From: Paralithodes platypus
Taxonomy: Eukaryota; Arthropoda; Malacostraca; Decapoda; Lithodidae
Length of the DNA stretch: 64,000 nt
NCBI GenBank assembly: GCA_032716605.1
Contig: CM064572.1
Span: forward strand, 39,375,777 to 39,439,776
Direction: 5' to 3'
Position 1 is the stretch's first letter, and every line of letters begins with the position of its first letter. Below, piece after piece: positions 21,143 to 31,672 of this stretch. Below the pieces are notes generated by a model. That model worked only from the letters and a program-made list of their open reading frames with translations, searched no databases and was not told the origin of the DNA. Made by a program: the position numbers and the translations under genes.

Positions 21143-21409
21143 GTGTGCCACTTTCGGACAGGGTTACCTAAATCGTACACCCAAAAAAGCGTATCCTCTC
21201 CAGGGTTAAAAGGTTTAAACACCGCCGCTGAGTTCTTTGAACCTCTTATAACGGTCAGTGGCAGATCAAGCGAAATCAGTAAGTTCATGATCTTACTATC
21301 TCCTCGCGTGTGTCATGACACTAGAGACCTTGTGTTAAAGACCCTAAGTCAAGAGTACCAAAACGGAACTTCACCACCGATTAGCATAACGGTCAGGATA
21401 GACGAGTAA
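21143..21409 (+). CDS. Short unrecognised open frame
   Basis: 88 codons beginning MCHFRTG with balanced composition (LNTAAEFFEPLITVSG, VCHDTRDLVLKTL). I recognise no family. It may be a decayed retroelement gag or a chance frame. Confidence 0.2.
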   Translation: MCHFRTGLPKSYTQKSVSSPGLKGLNTAAEFFEPLITVSGRSSEISKFMILLSPRVCHDTRDLVLKTLSQEYQNGTSPPISITVRIDE

Positions 21410-21415
21410 CTCTAG

Positions 21416-22440
21416 CCCCAGGACATGTCCTAGCTGATTACTCGCGTTAGTCCGATGAAAGTGCCCAATGTTATGACATCAAGGAACTATCATATAAGAC
21501 CCAAAACCAGCTAATCCATCTGTATCCCAAACTACCCATCCACACGGCAGGACCACCTAAACGGCCCAACGGAGAACTAGAAGACCAGACAGCTGCTATC
21601 TCATCTCAACTCACACTATGTTCGTCACTCCAAACTTCAAGTGTTAGCCTAGGAGTAAATGTTGAAAATCCACTCTCACTAATACACCAGTGCAACAAGG
21701 TGAACTAGTTTTAACGACAGAGTCCCCAAATTTAGACCAAATTTAGTCCACAAATTATACTCTGTTTATTTCATCACCAGTGCGACAAGGTGAACTACTG
21801 TTGATAGAACGTCAGTCCCCAAATTTACACTTTATTTAATTCACACCAGTGAGACGGGTGAATCGAGATAAAAGTAGAGTCCACCATTGAGACTGTTTAT
21901 TTCCAATATTGTGACAAGTGAGCCAAGATAAAGATAGAGTCCACCATTGAGACTTGTTTTATTTCCCCAGTACGCAAGGAGACTATTATCAAGACAGAGT
22001 CAACTATTTAGACTTTGATTATTTCTTGGAGTTGTGAGATTTACTATATTTGTAGAAGCATAATGAAAGAGAGAGATAGCTAAGAGATTCCTAGTTTCAT
22101 TACGGATCCTCGACCGTGCTCGGCACATACAGTATATGTTACAACCATTTATTCACGCATAAATATTAGTGTTGTTAAACTTAGCAATTACATAAATAAA
22201 GTTGTTCATCAAATGTACACAGTGTTATATGTTACCCTTTGTTTCTTCTGTGCATGTGTTGTGTGACTTTGACTTCTCCAGTTAAGTAGAACCTACCAAA
22301 ATCCAATCTAAACCTGGTAAAAACCCTGTATAACAATTAGACTACTTACTAAACTCATAAAACGTAAACACAGACACACGCTTAATTAGACTACAACACT
22401 GCAACCAATGACATTACATCCTTCCTACTGCATGTACCTT
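21416..22440. repeat. Degenerate ~70-90-bp tandem repeat, retroelement-like
   Basis: About five diverged units between 21680 and 22040 share a CACCAGTG..ACAAGGTGAAC segment, then GACAGAGTC(C/A)AC, ATTTAGACT and TTTATTTC. An AATAAA occurs at ~22195. This may be the repeat region of an LTR, but no termini are defined. Confidence 0.5.
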
Positions 22441-22455
22441 TTAAATCATTAACAC

Positions 22456-22457
22456 AC

Positions 22458-22531
<74 letters not shown>

Positions 22532-22532
22532 T
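22456..22532. repeat. (CA)n microsatellite
   Basis: Roughly 35 CA units with one or two interruptions at the start. Confidence 0.95.
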
Positions 22533-22629
22533 ATAATTATTATTCATACAATCATTTATTCAATCACACAACCAACCAAATGCGTATTCACATTGTCGTT
22601 GAATAATCTCGTGCAAAATGTTCATACAC

Positions 22630-23009
22630 TTAAGGGAGCCCACCTCGCTTTTTTTCTCTTTCTCTCCCTCTCTCTTTGGCTTGTATCCATTCGGCCCCAT
22701 TCAGCCAACTGTTTTAAGACGTTTATCTCCATTCAAGTATTGATTTCTTTCTGGCGAGCGATAGCGAGCCAACATTGCATGGAGAAATCCGGCTTCGCCG
22801 GAGAAATTTTTCTATCGAAAAATGTACAAATTTAGCTTGCTGTCAAAACAAAATAAAATATATGCTGGCTCGCTACTGCTCGCCAGAAAAATATTGACAC
22901 CTGAATGGGGGTAAACGTCTTAAAATAGTAGGCTGAATGGGGCCGAATGGATACAAGCCAAAGAGAGAGGGAGAGAAAGAGAAAAATAAAGCGAAGTGGG
23001 CTCCCTTAA
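22630..23009. mobile_element. Foldback TTAA MITE (family C), copy 1
   Basis: TTAA at 22630-22633 and 23006-23009. The termini are inverted over about 135 bp (22634-22770 against 22868-23005, roughly 90% matching by eye), including GGGAGCCCAC and TTGGCTTGTATCCATTCGGC. The short centre has the family B module (TTTTTCTATCGAAAAATG). Transcripts would form a long hairpin. Confidence 0.85.
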
Positions 23010-23585
23010 CACATTCACTCACTCTCACACTTACTCAAAAATTAATTCAATCGCATTTTAGCTCACACCCACTCACAAACCCATTTTAGCTCACACCCAC
23101 TCACAAACCCATTCGCTTTCACTTGCACTCTCCTCTTGTACTAATTCTGATTCACAACTTCCTTTACAAGTTCATTTACCCAATCACTGTAATTACACAC
23201 ATACACACACTCTCTCTCTCTCTCTCTCTCTCTCTTAGCTACTCGACATCAATCTCTGTCGTCCTAAGGTGTTTCTCTTACTCCCTCACACTCACTCACC
23301 TTCATTCTCTCTCCCATAAGCAAACACACTTTCACTCACACATACATCCATATTATGCTCTCACTCGGTTACTCTAATCAATCCCTGATGTCTTTGGCTT
23401 TTTTCACTTACTCCCTAACACAATCTCACTCACTCTCTCACACACTATCACAGTCTCTCTCACACCCACACTCTCACTCACACTCACATACTCTCACTCT
23501 ACTACTGTCCATCAATATCTGTCGTCCTAGGCTTTTTCCCGAGCTTAGTATAATCTTTCAACCCCTTTCACCATCTCTCTTCATG

Positions 23586-23661
<76 letters not shown>

Positions 23662-24002
23662 TCTCTCTCTCCCAGGATACAGTTCTGGCCACCTCATTAG
23701 ACGATGTTATGTAACTAAGGAAGGATATCTAGGAATCAAAGGGGTAAATACTATCTCAAATAAATCTTTAGCTCACACAAGTTCACCCTTAGCTGAATAT
23801 AATTGTCTAATGCTACCAAGAATAAACTGTCAAAACTTGTGATGAACCTCAAAGGGTTAGGGTTAAGGCATGACATTTACACTGATCGTAAATAGAAAAG
23901 GTAAATGGAATTTTTAAAAACGAGCTAGAATATAATATATACTGTATATAATAAATAAAATATATCAATATATAAATTACTAAAAATAGATTTGATATAC
24001 AG

Positions 24003-24053
<51 letters not shown>

Positions 24054-24100
24054 CCTTCCTCTAGCTCCATCCCTAGGTATATATATATATATATATATAT
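23010..24100. repeat. Microsatellite-rich region
   Basis: CA/CT-rich DNA with (CT)n at ~23209-23236, a very long (CT)n at ~23587-23671 broken by one A, and (AT)n at ~24007-24051. Frames across it are Ser/Leu or Tyr/Ile artefacts. Confidence 0.88.
23735..23875 (-). mobile_element. TTAA MITE (family A), diverged minus-strand copy
   Basis: The reverse complement reads CTTAACCC at one end and GTAGCATTAGACAATTATAT, then TCAGCTAAGG, matching the interior of the 13357 copy (CTACTATTAGACGATTATAT). The ends are degraded. Confidence 0.5.
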
Positions 24101-24102
24101 AT

Positions 24103-24263
24103 AAGGATGGAAATAGAGGAAGGGGTAGACAGAGAAGTAGATGGAGGGATGAGATCCGAAAGTTTGCTGGGGTAGAATGGAACATACTAACATCTGACCA
24201 GTTGGAGTGAAAACGTTTGGGAGAGGCCTTTGTCCTGCAGTGGACTAACTCAGGCGGATGATG
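24103..24263 (+). pseudogene. 3' end of an RTE-like LINE
   Basis: Translates to GRQRSRWRDEIRKFAG, then W, then GEAFVLQWTN, the characteristic C-terminus of RTE-type reverse transcriptase proteins. The Trp of the expected WK pair is TGA (24206-24208 region). It is followed by (GATGAT)n and (TATG)n, the usual RTE tail. 5' truncated by the adjoining (AT)n. Confidence 0.75.
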
Positions 24264-24758
24264 ATGATGATGTATGTATGTATGTATGTGTGTGTGTGTG
24301 TTCGTGTGAACCAGCAGTGGTCGTGGGCGGGGTGAAGGAGGAGGGGGGGGGGGGAGTCGAGAGGTGCGGCGCCCCCCATGCCCCTTCCACAAATACCCCC
24401 CAATGACTTCTTCACCAGGGTAAATATTGGTTGTAGGCGCCTCTCTCACCACCCACTCACGCCCCCACTATCTCTCTCTCTCTCTCTCTTCCCGTCACCC
24501 CTCTTCTCGCTCTGTTTATCACCAACCACACACCCCTCTCTCTCTCTCTATCTCTCTGTTTCCTACCAACCAAAACCATCCTCTCTCTTTCTTTTTATTA
24601 CTCTGCTCTCCTCCTCCAGCTAACTCTAACTCGCTCTCTCTCTCTCTTACTCTCATTCACACACATACACAACTCTCCATTTCTATATTTGTCTCTTCCT
24701 TGACCTCACTCACTCTCACACTCTTCTTTCTCTCATCTTCTCCCTCTCACTCACTCAC

Positions 24759-24790
<32 letters not shown>

Positions 24791-24850
24791 ACTCCTCCTC
24801 CTCCTCCACCTCCCCTCAGATAAATAGAGTGGAAAGTCTTAAACATTGAG
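24264..24850. repeat. Microsatellites and C/T-rich DNA
   Basis: (ATG)n-(TATG)n-(TG)n at 24255-24300, a 12-base G run near 24341, CT-rich DNA, and (CTAT)n at ~24759-24790. No gene. Confidence 0.85.
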
Positions 24851-25690
24851 CCTAGATGGCAAGGAGGCTCCACAAGATACGGAAGGTTAGGGCCAACTTT
24901 CAAATACACACCATGGACAACTTATTTGTGTATGTATGTATGTATGTATGTATGTATGTACTCTATGTATGTGAGATGCCCGGTCTGAACACGAGCCGCC
25001 CAAATAACAGCTACATAATAGCCAGTCTGCAATTCCAAGACCCCCCATAATCCAGACAAGAAAATAGCAGAGACACCCCAATTCTCCCATGCTCTAGCCC
25101 TGGACAAATACCCAAGCGACCCCTGTTTCCACCGTTTTCTATGATGAGACAAAGGTATGGGAGGTCCCCCAAGCTCATTAGCCACCTGTTCGGGTCACGT
25201 CCCCGCGCAACCCAATACCTGCATGGGCTACGTGTACTCAGCTCCAGGATATGGAGGACACAAATGAACAGGGGTTATGCAAATAAACACCAATGACCTG
25301 AAGACTATAGGAACAAATGGGACTAGCCTCTACCCTGCAAGATCCTGCTTGTGATGGTACAAGTAGACTTTCATATTGAATCCTCAGCAAAGAGTTATAA
25401 CCCTGGAAGGAACATCAGAGGGATGAAGGGTATAAGTAAGTTAATTCGATTATAGCAACATACGGCCTCACCAATGCTAAATGTAATATTAAGATGATAC
25501 CTTGGAAATAGGCCCATGTATTTCTATCATATTTCCAATGCTAGGATTAGTATGTACCTCGTAACAACAAACTTAACCTTTTCTTCATAGCCCTATAACC
25601 CCGAAAACCTTGACTCAAGAGTCACAAATAATTTAGCATAGGATCTCAGGAAAACCTGAGGAAAGTATGCAAACCACCACCTCCCTCAAG
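24851..25690. other. Non-coding, (TATG)n then unique-looking DNA
   Basis: (TATG)n at ~24927-24960, then ~700 bp without a supportable frame. By comparison with the LTR at 40530 it could include the start of the next element's 5' LTR, but I see no clear match. Confidence 0.4.
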
Positions 25691-25824
25691 TCTAAAACCC
25701 TCGGGTCCGGGCTTCTGGCAAAGTGTTTCGGTCTGCCCCAGCCTCCCCCCCCTGCCCCTCGAGAGTGCCTCCTGAAGTAGCACCTGCCGATTACTGAAGG
25801 GCTACCCATCTGCTGCCTGGTGCC

Positions 25825-25977
25825 CTGGACCTAGGATCCCTGCTCGAGTTATGTAAGCAGGCCTGAACCTAGGACCCCTGCTCGAGTTACGTAAGCAGGC
25901 CTGAACCTAGGACCCCTGCTCGAGTTACATAAGCAGGCCTGAACCTAGGACCCCTGCTCGAGGACGTAACCAGCCCT
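25825..25977. repeat. 38-bp minisatellite
   Basis: Three full and one partial copy of a unit beginning CTGAACCTAGGACCCCTGCT. Units start at 25825, 25863, 25901 and 25939. Copies differ at single bases. Confidence 0.9.
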
Positions 25978-26208
25978 GCAGTGTTGGCCACTACCCTCTA
26001 CGTCGGCCAGACCAGTACTCTCGTCCCCTGCCTTACCAAATACTTAAGTGTTCCTGTGTCTCTCTATGTTGGTTATTGTTGTGAGTTATTGATTATGTAA
26101 ATATGTGAAACGTGTTGTGTTCTGATTTAATTGTGATCTGTGCCCGAGATCACGTATATGAGTAATATCTTCATTCTGAACCTGTGTTATTCAGTAATAA
26201 TTTTGCCT

Positions 26209-26697
26209 TTAACACCTTACGAGCGGCCTAGGCGGTATATTTGACCGTGCCGCACAGCGTTTATTTTTTTACCATAAATTGGGTTGTTTCCGTGCTCTTT
26301 TCCATGCATAAACAAGCCCCAGAGTGTAATACAAGTATGTATTCCTGAAAGGGCGTAAATTGAGCTTTCCAATGACACCCGAACCATCCTTCTACGATCA
26401 CTGGTTGTCTTGCAACGATCGTGCAAACGAAGGGCAAAATCGCTAAAATACGGTAATTTCTTTATATAATTACGTATGTAGCGAGGGAGTGAGGGTGGAT
26501 GTAAGTGGAGTAAATCTCAGTAGGTCCACGGCGGTCGTGGCGAGCGGTCATGAGGTAACCCATGCGCCTCCAGTCACTCGTCTCTCTCTCAGAGCCAATA
26601 TTGCGCCAAAATTGCACTCGGACTTAAAGCGGGCCCCTCCACATAGTCCAAATTTTTCGATTCGGACTTAAGTCGGGCCCCGATCTTTAAGGGTTAA
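26209..26697. mobile_element. TTAA MITE (family D), copy 1
   Basis: TTAA at 26209-26212 and 26694-26697. The terminal sequences CACCTTACGAGCGGCC and, inverted, CCCTTAAAGATCGGG are imperfect inverted repeats. The whole unit is homologous to 39457-39944 (shared TATTCCTGAAAGGGCGTAAA-type core). The minus frame 26217-26426 is conserved only as DNA similarity. Confidence 0.75.
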
Positions 26698-28383
26698 ACC
26701 TTGATCCCTATTCAAGACTAATTTGCTAATTCATAACTTACGCATACGTTACATACCAGTGTTACTAAAATATATTCAGACCACACGCCCGCAGATTTAC
26801 TGAATACGTGTATATTGATTTATTATTTGTGAGTTGAAGTCATAGTGTATTCCGTAATCAATCAATTAACATATTCGCCATTTGCCTAGAACCTACGCCC
26901 AATTTTCCAACGAGTGCAAAGTGTAATTGCTTTAACCTTTCACTAATTAATCGCATATGAAATATATTTTATAAACGTGCTTTTATGTGCTTGTAAAACT
27001 TGATGTTGTGATATTTTGAATACCATGTTTAGGAATTCTTTCCTCATTGTTTCGTCTCACTTTCATCCACCATACACTAACTATACTTGTGTATTTTATT
27101 CACATCGCTCTGTTAACCCGTTCAGAACCGATACTGATACTGCCTGTTTTAAGTATCAATGAGTAGGACTTCGTCGCCTACGTCCCATGTACTAATTGTG
27201 CCTGTACAGTATACATATTATTCACCTCGCTCTGTTAACCCGTTCAGAACCGATACTCATATTGCTTTAAATATCAATGAGCTAAACTTAGTTATTAGCG
27301 CCAATTTAATTACTAATTGCGATCTATCGATCGATATCTGTTTACCTGTTCAGATCTAATTATTAAGATTTATTTATAGTGTTCATTCAAGTCTGAGTCT
27401 CGTGGAACTCAGTTAGTTATTTTGCCTATCTTAACGTACTGTCTTAATTACGAATATTAAAGATTACCTTTTTGACATAATTAATACCGTCAAGTAGAAG
27501 TAATGAACTCTAATTTGACTCTTGCCAAATTAACGTCATTACCTTGCATCACATAAGAAAAATATAGAAAGACGAATTCCTAAGCTTGGGTCGTTATCTT
27601 AGCATATGTTCAAGTAATGTAATTCCGCGATAAAATATAAATTCACCTTTTGAGTTATTTTGTACTCATCGTTTATTATAAATAATAATCTCATTACATT
27701 GTTATAATATAAATTACCACCGCATTCTTACTAAGAATATAGTTGCACTAACTAGAAAATGTATTTATCACTATCACAGTCCAGCTAGTGACCTTCCCAG
27801 TGACCTGACCTAAAGGCACGACACGCGGTCATATTTAAGACTCAGCCTGAGCTGTACATGTGACTCCCCCAAAGCTTGGGGCAACGTTTTTACAACCTCA
27901 ACTCTCTCAGCTGTAACTCGAGGATCATTACCTAGAGCATTGAAGTCTCGTGATTACAGAAGATACTTGACTCTCATTTATTATTGTATTGAAGGTTAAT
28001 ATTTATTTACGTGTACAATATCTTTCTGTATACTTTCCTATTTTACATGATTATATACTAGACTCTCACTATTGAGTTACTCTAGTACCAGTACCGTGAT
28101 TCTGAAACAAGAAGAACATATAATTATATTTGTTACTGTTGTTGGATCTCCCTTTATGATCCTTACTATTATGCTCATATCATGTTTATTTAATAAAACC
28201 TTCATCTATGTTCCTACTTGTGTTGTTCTTGAGTACTACATTGACCTATTGAATACCAATTTTATTGCATATAGAGCCTACTTGGTACGTCCCTGTCAAG
28301 TATATTTAAGTCCATCAAACCAGTATTGGATTGTTTTACGGACTGTATCAAGGGAATAAAAGTATTAAAGTCCAGCATAACAC

Positions 28384-28400
28384 TGGTAGCCAGCGGTGTC
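28384..28400 (+). other. Primer-binding site of element 2
   Basis: TGGTAGCCAGCGGTGTC lies one base after the LTR end. The equivalent site in element 3 is TGGTGGCAGCGGTGTC. Confidence 0.7.
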
Positions 28401-28482
28401 TTGATACGGCATACCAGTACGGATATTCTAGCAATTTAAATTTTGTTTTTCGGTATTCAATTGACAATATATTACTCTCATC

Positions 28483-28874
28483 ATGGAAACACCACCCGAT
28501 CTTTAGAATTGAGGAGTGTGATATATACACATACCTGGACATGTTCAAATCAATCCTGGACGTAACGACCAGGTACAAGGATGCTCTCAAGGTCCACATT
28601 ACTGTACTTCATCTTGGACAGTATCAACCCATGATATGGGAATACGTACGTGAATATATGCCTGAGTAAACCTGGGCACAGTTCGAGAGATTTGTCAAGT
28701 CAGCTCTCAGTCACGAAGTAGGACCAACTTGCCCTTGCGAGTTCTCACACTTGATAGAAGACGAAAATACAAAGATAGGCGAAGGAGACCCAGAAGAAGA
28801 ACTTACCCCTCATCAGCCTGAAGTAGTCCTGCCAGAGCCGCAGGATTTTTGCGAAGCCCCCCAAGCAAATAGAC
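28483..28874 (+). pseudogene. Gag remnant of element 2
   Basis: ATG at 28483 matches the element-3 start context, but the frame shifts after six codons. The frame 28331-28669 then reads EECDIYTYLDMFKSILDVT and IWEYVREYMPE, aligning with ENDIGTYMEMVKPVLDL and ISGYVREQMP of element 3. A TAA follows, then TWAQFERFVKSAL. The central part of gag is deleted, and the acidic C-terminal segment (GDPEEELTPHQPE) leads into the protease frame. Confidence 0.7.
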
Positions 28875-30245
28875 GTGCCCATGGAGGGGGCTCAAGACTA
28901 TGCATTGGATGACAAATTCCCGATGTATAATCAACTCACGCTAAATGGGGTAAAAGTTAGGTTCCTCATTGTTTCAGAAACTTCCCGTTCGTGTCTTTTC
29001 CTTCCTTTTCTCCTGAAGCATTACAAAGTTTTCGGAGGTGAGATACAGTCTTCTTCTATTAGGATAACCAGTGGAGATGGCCAGGTTATTCCCAACCTGG
29101 GTCAAACACTCCCATTAAATGTTAAAACCCCCCACCCTAATCACGAAGTTCAGCACTCTTTCGTGATACATAATCCTGGTCCATCCAACTGTGATGGATA
29201 CTTGGGGTTAGATTTATTAACCTCTTTCCGTGCCAACGTTGATTGTCACAACAGGACGTTGTCTTATGACCTCCCGTCCAAAACTGACCAAACACAAAAA
29301 CCCTCCCCTCCTATAGGTAACTTGAAGCAGCTAAAATCAGTCCCTTTGCCCGTAACTCTCCCTACCCATGCTGCACCCAAAACTGAGGCCAAGACAGTTC
29401 CACGTCCCAGTCGTATCAAGTCTCCTGCCATAATCCACCAATCCATTCCCATTCCCACTAAACATGAAAAAGGGATTCACCTTGCTCCAACATTGCAAGG
29501 AAATATCCTTGTGACCCCAGCCTTCCCTAATGTAAAGCACCTGAAACCTGTTCCCCCATCCTTAAGTTCTCAGAGTGACGACCAAACTTTACAAACTGAA
29601 CCTCTCCAACCTCTCTATACCAATGATGTCACTGTCTCTGCAAGCCTAACTAATCCCACAGAAATTATCCCTACTCCTGAATCCTTCCAGTCATCAGAAC
29701 AAATTCCCCTACCTAGAATTTGCCCAAATAACCTTCCCCAACACCTACCCAAACCTGAAAATCATCCCTGTCCTACACATTTCAATCCTCCTGCCATAAT
29801 CCACAAATCCATTCCCATTCCCACTAGCCATGAAAAAAGGATTCACCTTGCTCCAACATTGCAAGAAAATATCCTTGTGACCCCAACCTCCCCTAACGTA
29901 AAGCACCTGAAACCTATTCCCTCAACCTTAAACTCTCAGGGCGACACCAAAGCAGTGCCACCTAAATCCCTACAATTCCTCCCTCCCAATGATGTCACTG
30001 TCTCTGAAGTCCTATCAAATCACGTTGAAATCCTCCCTAGTTCTAAATCCTCCCAATCATCTAAATATCCTTCTCCACCTAACCTTTGCACAAATGACCT
30101 TTCCCAACATCCACCCAATCCTAAAAATCATTCCTGTCTTACCCATATCCTTTCTCCTGCCATAGTCTCTAACTCAGTAACCATTCCTCCTCATCATGAA
30201 AAATGGATTCCTTTGGCCTCCAGTTCCAGGGCCCTGCCCTTATGA
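28875..30245 (+). CDS. Protease-like domain plus tandemly duplicated linker
   Basis: 456 uninterrupted codons. Residues 1-140 align with the element-3 retropepsin (LTLNGVKVRFLI, SRSCLF, GYLGLDLLTSF), but the catalytic DTGA is VSET, so proteolysis is not expected. Residues ~180-450 are a Pro/Ser/Thr-rich linker of two full 122-residue repeats plus part of a third (366-bp period: 29422, 29788, 30154), each opening with PAII(H)xSIPIP and HEK. Upstream gag and downstream pol are lost, so this is a degenerate element protein. Selection to keep the long frame open cannot be judged from one copy. Confidence 0.65.
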   Translation: MPMEGAQDYALDDKFPMYNQLTLNGVKVRFLIVSETSRSCLFLPFLLKHYKVFGGEIQSSSIRITSGDGQVIPNLGQTLPLNVKTPHPNHEVQHSFVIHNPGPSNCDGYLGLDLLTSFRANVDCHNRTLSYDLPSKTDQTQKPSPPIGNLKQLKSVPLPVTLPTHAAPKTEAKTVPRPSRIKSPAIIHQSIPIPTKHEKGIHLAPTLQGNILVTPAFPNVKHLKPVPPSLSSQSDDQTLQTEPLQPLYTNDVTVSASLTNPTEIIPTPESFQSSEQIPLPRICPNNLPQHLPKPENHPCPTHFNPPAIIHKSIPIPTSHEKRIHLAPTLQENILVTPTSPNVKHLKPIPSTLNSQGDTKAVPPKSLQFLPPNDVTVSEVLSNHVEILPSSKSSQSSKYPSPPNLCTNDLSQHPPNPKNHSCLTHILSPAIVSNSVTIPPHHEKWIPLASSSRALPL

Positions 30246-30414
30246 CCCCACACCTCCAAAGCCCTTTCAATGGGGCATGCCTAACCGCTCATAACTTGCT
30301 ACCTCATCTCCTTCCCTCTCATCTTCCCTTACAATTCCCCCAAGTCTATCCTCAAAACGATTCCCCCCATCTTCTTTTTTCAAGTCCACCATCATGGCTC
30401 ATGGAAACACAGCC

Positions 30415-31389
30415 TTCCAAAGTTGAGGCGAAAATATCAACTCCAATGTCATCCCGATTGGATTATCATTGATCATCTTGGTAAGTCATGTATGTATCGC
30501 AACAAATATGTACATACATATCGACCTATCAATGACAATGATGTGATGCTTACTAATGCCAATCAAAATGACATGTTGCCTGACAGCCATAATTCCAACT
30601 TGAGATCCACAAAGCCCACCCTTCCTGACCTACTTTTACCTGCCTCTCTTTCACGCCGACCAAAACCTCCTGTTGACCTAAACAACCGGTGTCAACATCA
30701 CTCACCTGATCAACCATCTCCTTCCGTGACCATACTTTCATATTCTCAACCTTCAGGTACTCAACCTACAACCCCTGTTATCATCAATTTGCCTTCTACT
30801 TCTCAGTCTCATGCTAGTCCTTCCCCTCCTATTGCAACGCCTTTGCCTCCTACTTCTCACTCATGCTAGTCCTTTCCTTCCCATTGCAACACCTTTGCCT
30901 TCCACTTCTCAGTCTCATACTAGTCCTTCCCCTCCTATTGCAACGCCTTTGCTTCCTACTTCTCAGTCTTATGCTAGTCCTTCCCCTCATATTGCAACAC
31001 CTTTGCCTTCCACTTCTCAGTCTCATACTAGTCCTTCCCCTCCTATTGCAACGCCTTTGCTTCCTACTTCTCAGTCTTATGCTAGTCCTTCCTCTCCTCT
31101 TGCAACATCTTTGCCTCCCACTTTTCAGTCTCTTGCTAGTCCTTCCTCTCCTCTTCCAGCACCTCCTCAAATTATTTTACAATTCAAATCTCCTGCACCT
31201 CCAGTTAGACCTCCGGCACGCCCTCCAACTTTCAGATCTATACCTACCTTGCAACACTCTCCTCCTCAGCTTACCACTCCAGCTAAACCTTTTGCAACTT
31301 CTGCAACTTCCGGATCTTTGCCTATCTTGAAAACATCTCCTCCTCAGCCTATCACTAGGCTGATTCCGCGTTCATCCGGCTGCCTATAA
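30415..31389 (+). pseudogene. Proline-rich tail with 54-bp repeats
   Basis: Two overlapping frames (30423-30869 and 30811-31389) form one broken coding tail. The first part resembles the GPY/F-like segment after integrase. From 30801 to ~31160 a 54-bp unit encodes (T)SQSHxSPSPPIATPLxP about seven times. A length change near 30860 shifts the frame. Low-complexity Ser/Pro; no enzymatic role suggested. Confidence 0.6.
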
Positions 31390-31672
31390 ATATCGCGCTA
31401 ATAGCTCTGCATCAACCCCGCGACTGACGCGTTTGTAAATGAATACTTTACTCCCCTCCCCTCATTTACACCCAGAAATTTCCCCTAGTAACTTCCCTAG
31501 TCCCCAATCACACGTTAGGGGGCAGCCCTTCCCTTCCAAGTTCCCTTACCCACCTTGACACCTCAGGTGGTTTTGCACCTTCTCCACCAGTTGATGGGGT
31601 GATCTGTGCCGCCCTGACGTACTGGTAGCATCTCTGTTATCCAGAGCCTGCAACGTTAAATCCCAGGCTTTT
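31390..31672 (+). other. Element 2 interior-LTR transition
   Basis: Non-coding. GATGGGGTGATCTGTGCC at ~31596 could be a polypurine tract plus LTR start, but the counterpart sequence upstream of 26711 does not align beyond a few words, so the 3' LTR looks 5'-truncated or rearranged. Confidence 0.4.

Larger units (their letters stand above)
25691..28382 (+). repeat. 5' LTR of non-autonomous Gypsy element 2 (start unresolved)
   Basis: 26711-28382 is duplicated at 31673-33336 at high identity. The end ...GCATAACA precedes a primer-binding site. Upstream, 25980-26110 has the same motif order as the element-3 LTR near 41440-41540 (TCTCGTCC/CTCGTACTCGG, TAAGTGT, TCTCT, GGTTATTGTTG/GGCTATTGTTG). The true LTR probably extends left of the shared block. 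A MITE is nested at 26209-26697. Confidence 0.7.
28385..31672 (+). mobile_element. Interior of non-autonomous Gypsy element 2
   Basis: Gag fragment, protease-like domain, duplicated linker, short post-integrase segment and proline-rich tail. RT, RNase H and integrase are absent. Sequence at ~30200-30290 (HHEKWIP, HLQSPF, CLTA) parallels 48110-48220 of element 3, and 30415-30560 parallels the post-integrase 50850-51030 (KL..KYQ, CMYRNK, NDVML against KLRYQ, TYRNR, NAIML). The ~2.6-kb RT-RNase H-integrase block is therefore precisely missing. Confidence 0.75.

Noticed and set aside
23123..24849. Ser/Leu and Tyr/Ile-rich frames around microsatellites
   Set aside because: Direct translations of (CT)n, (CA)n and (AT)n.
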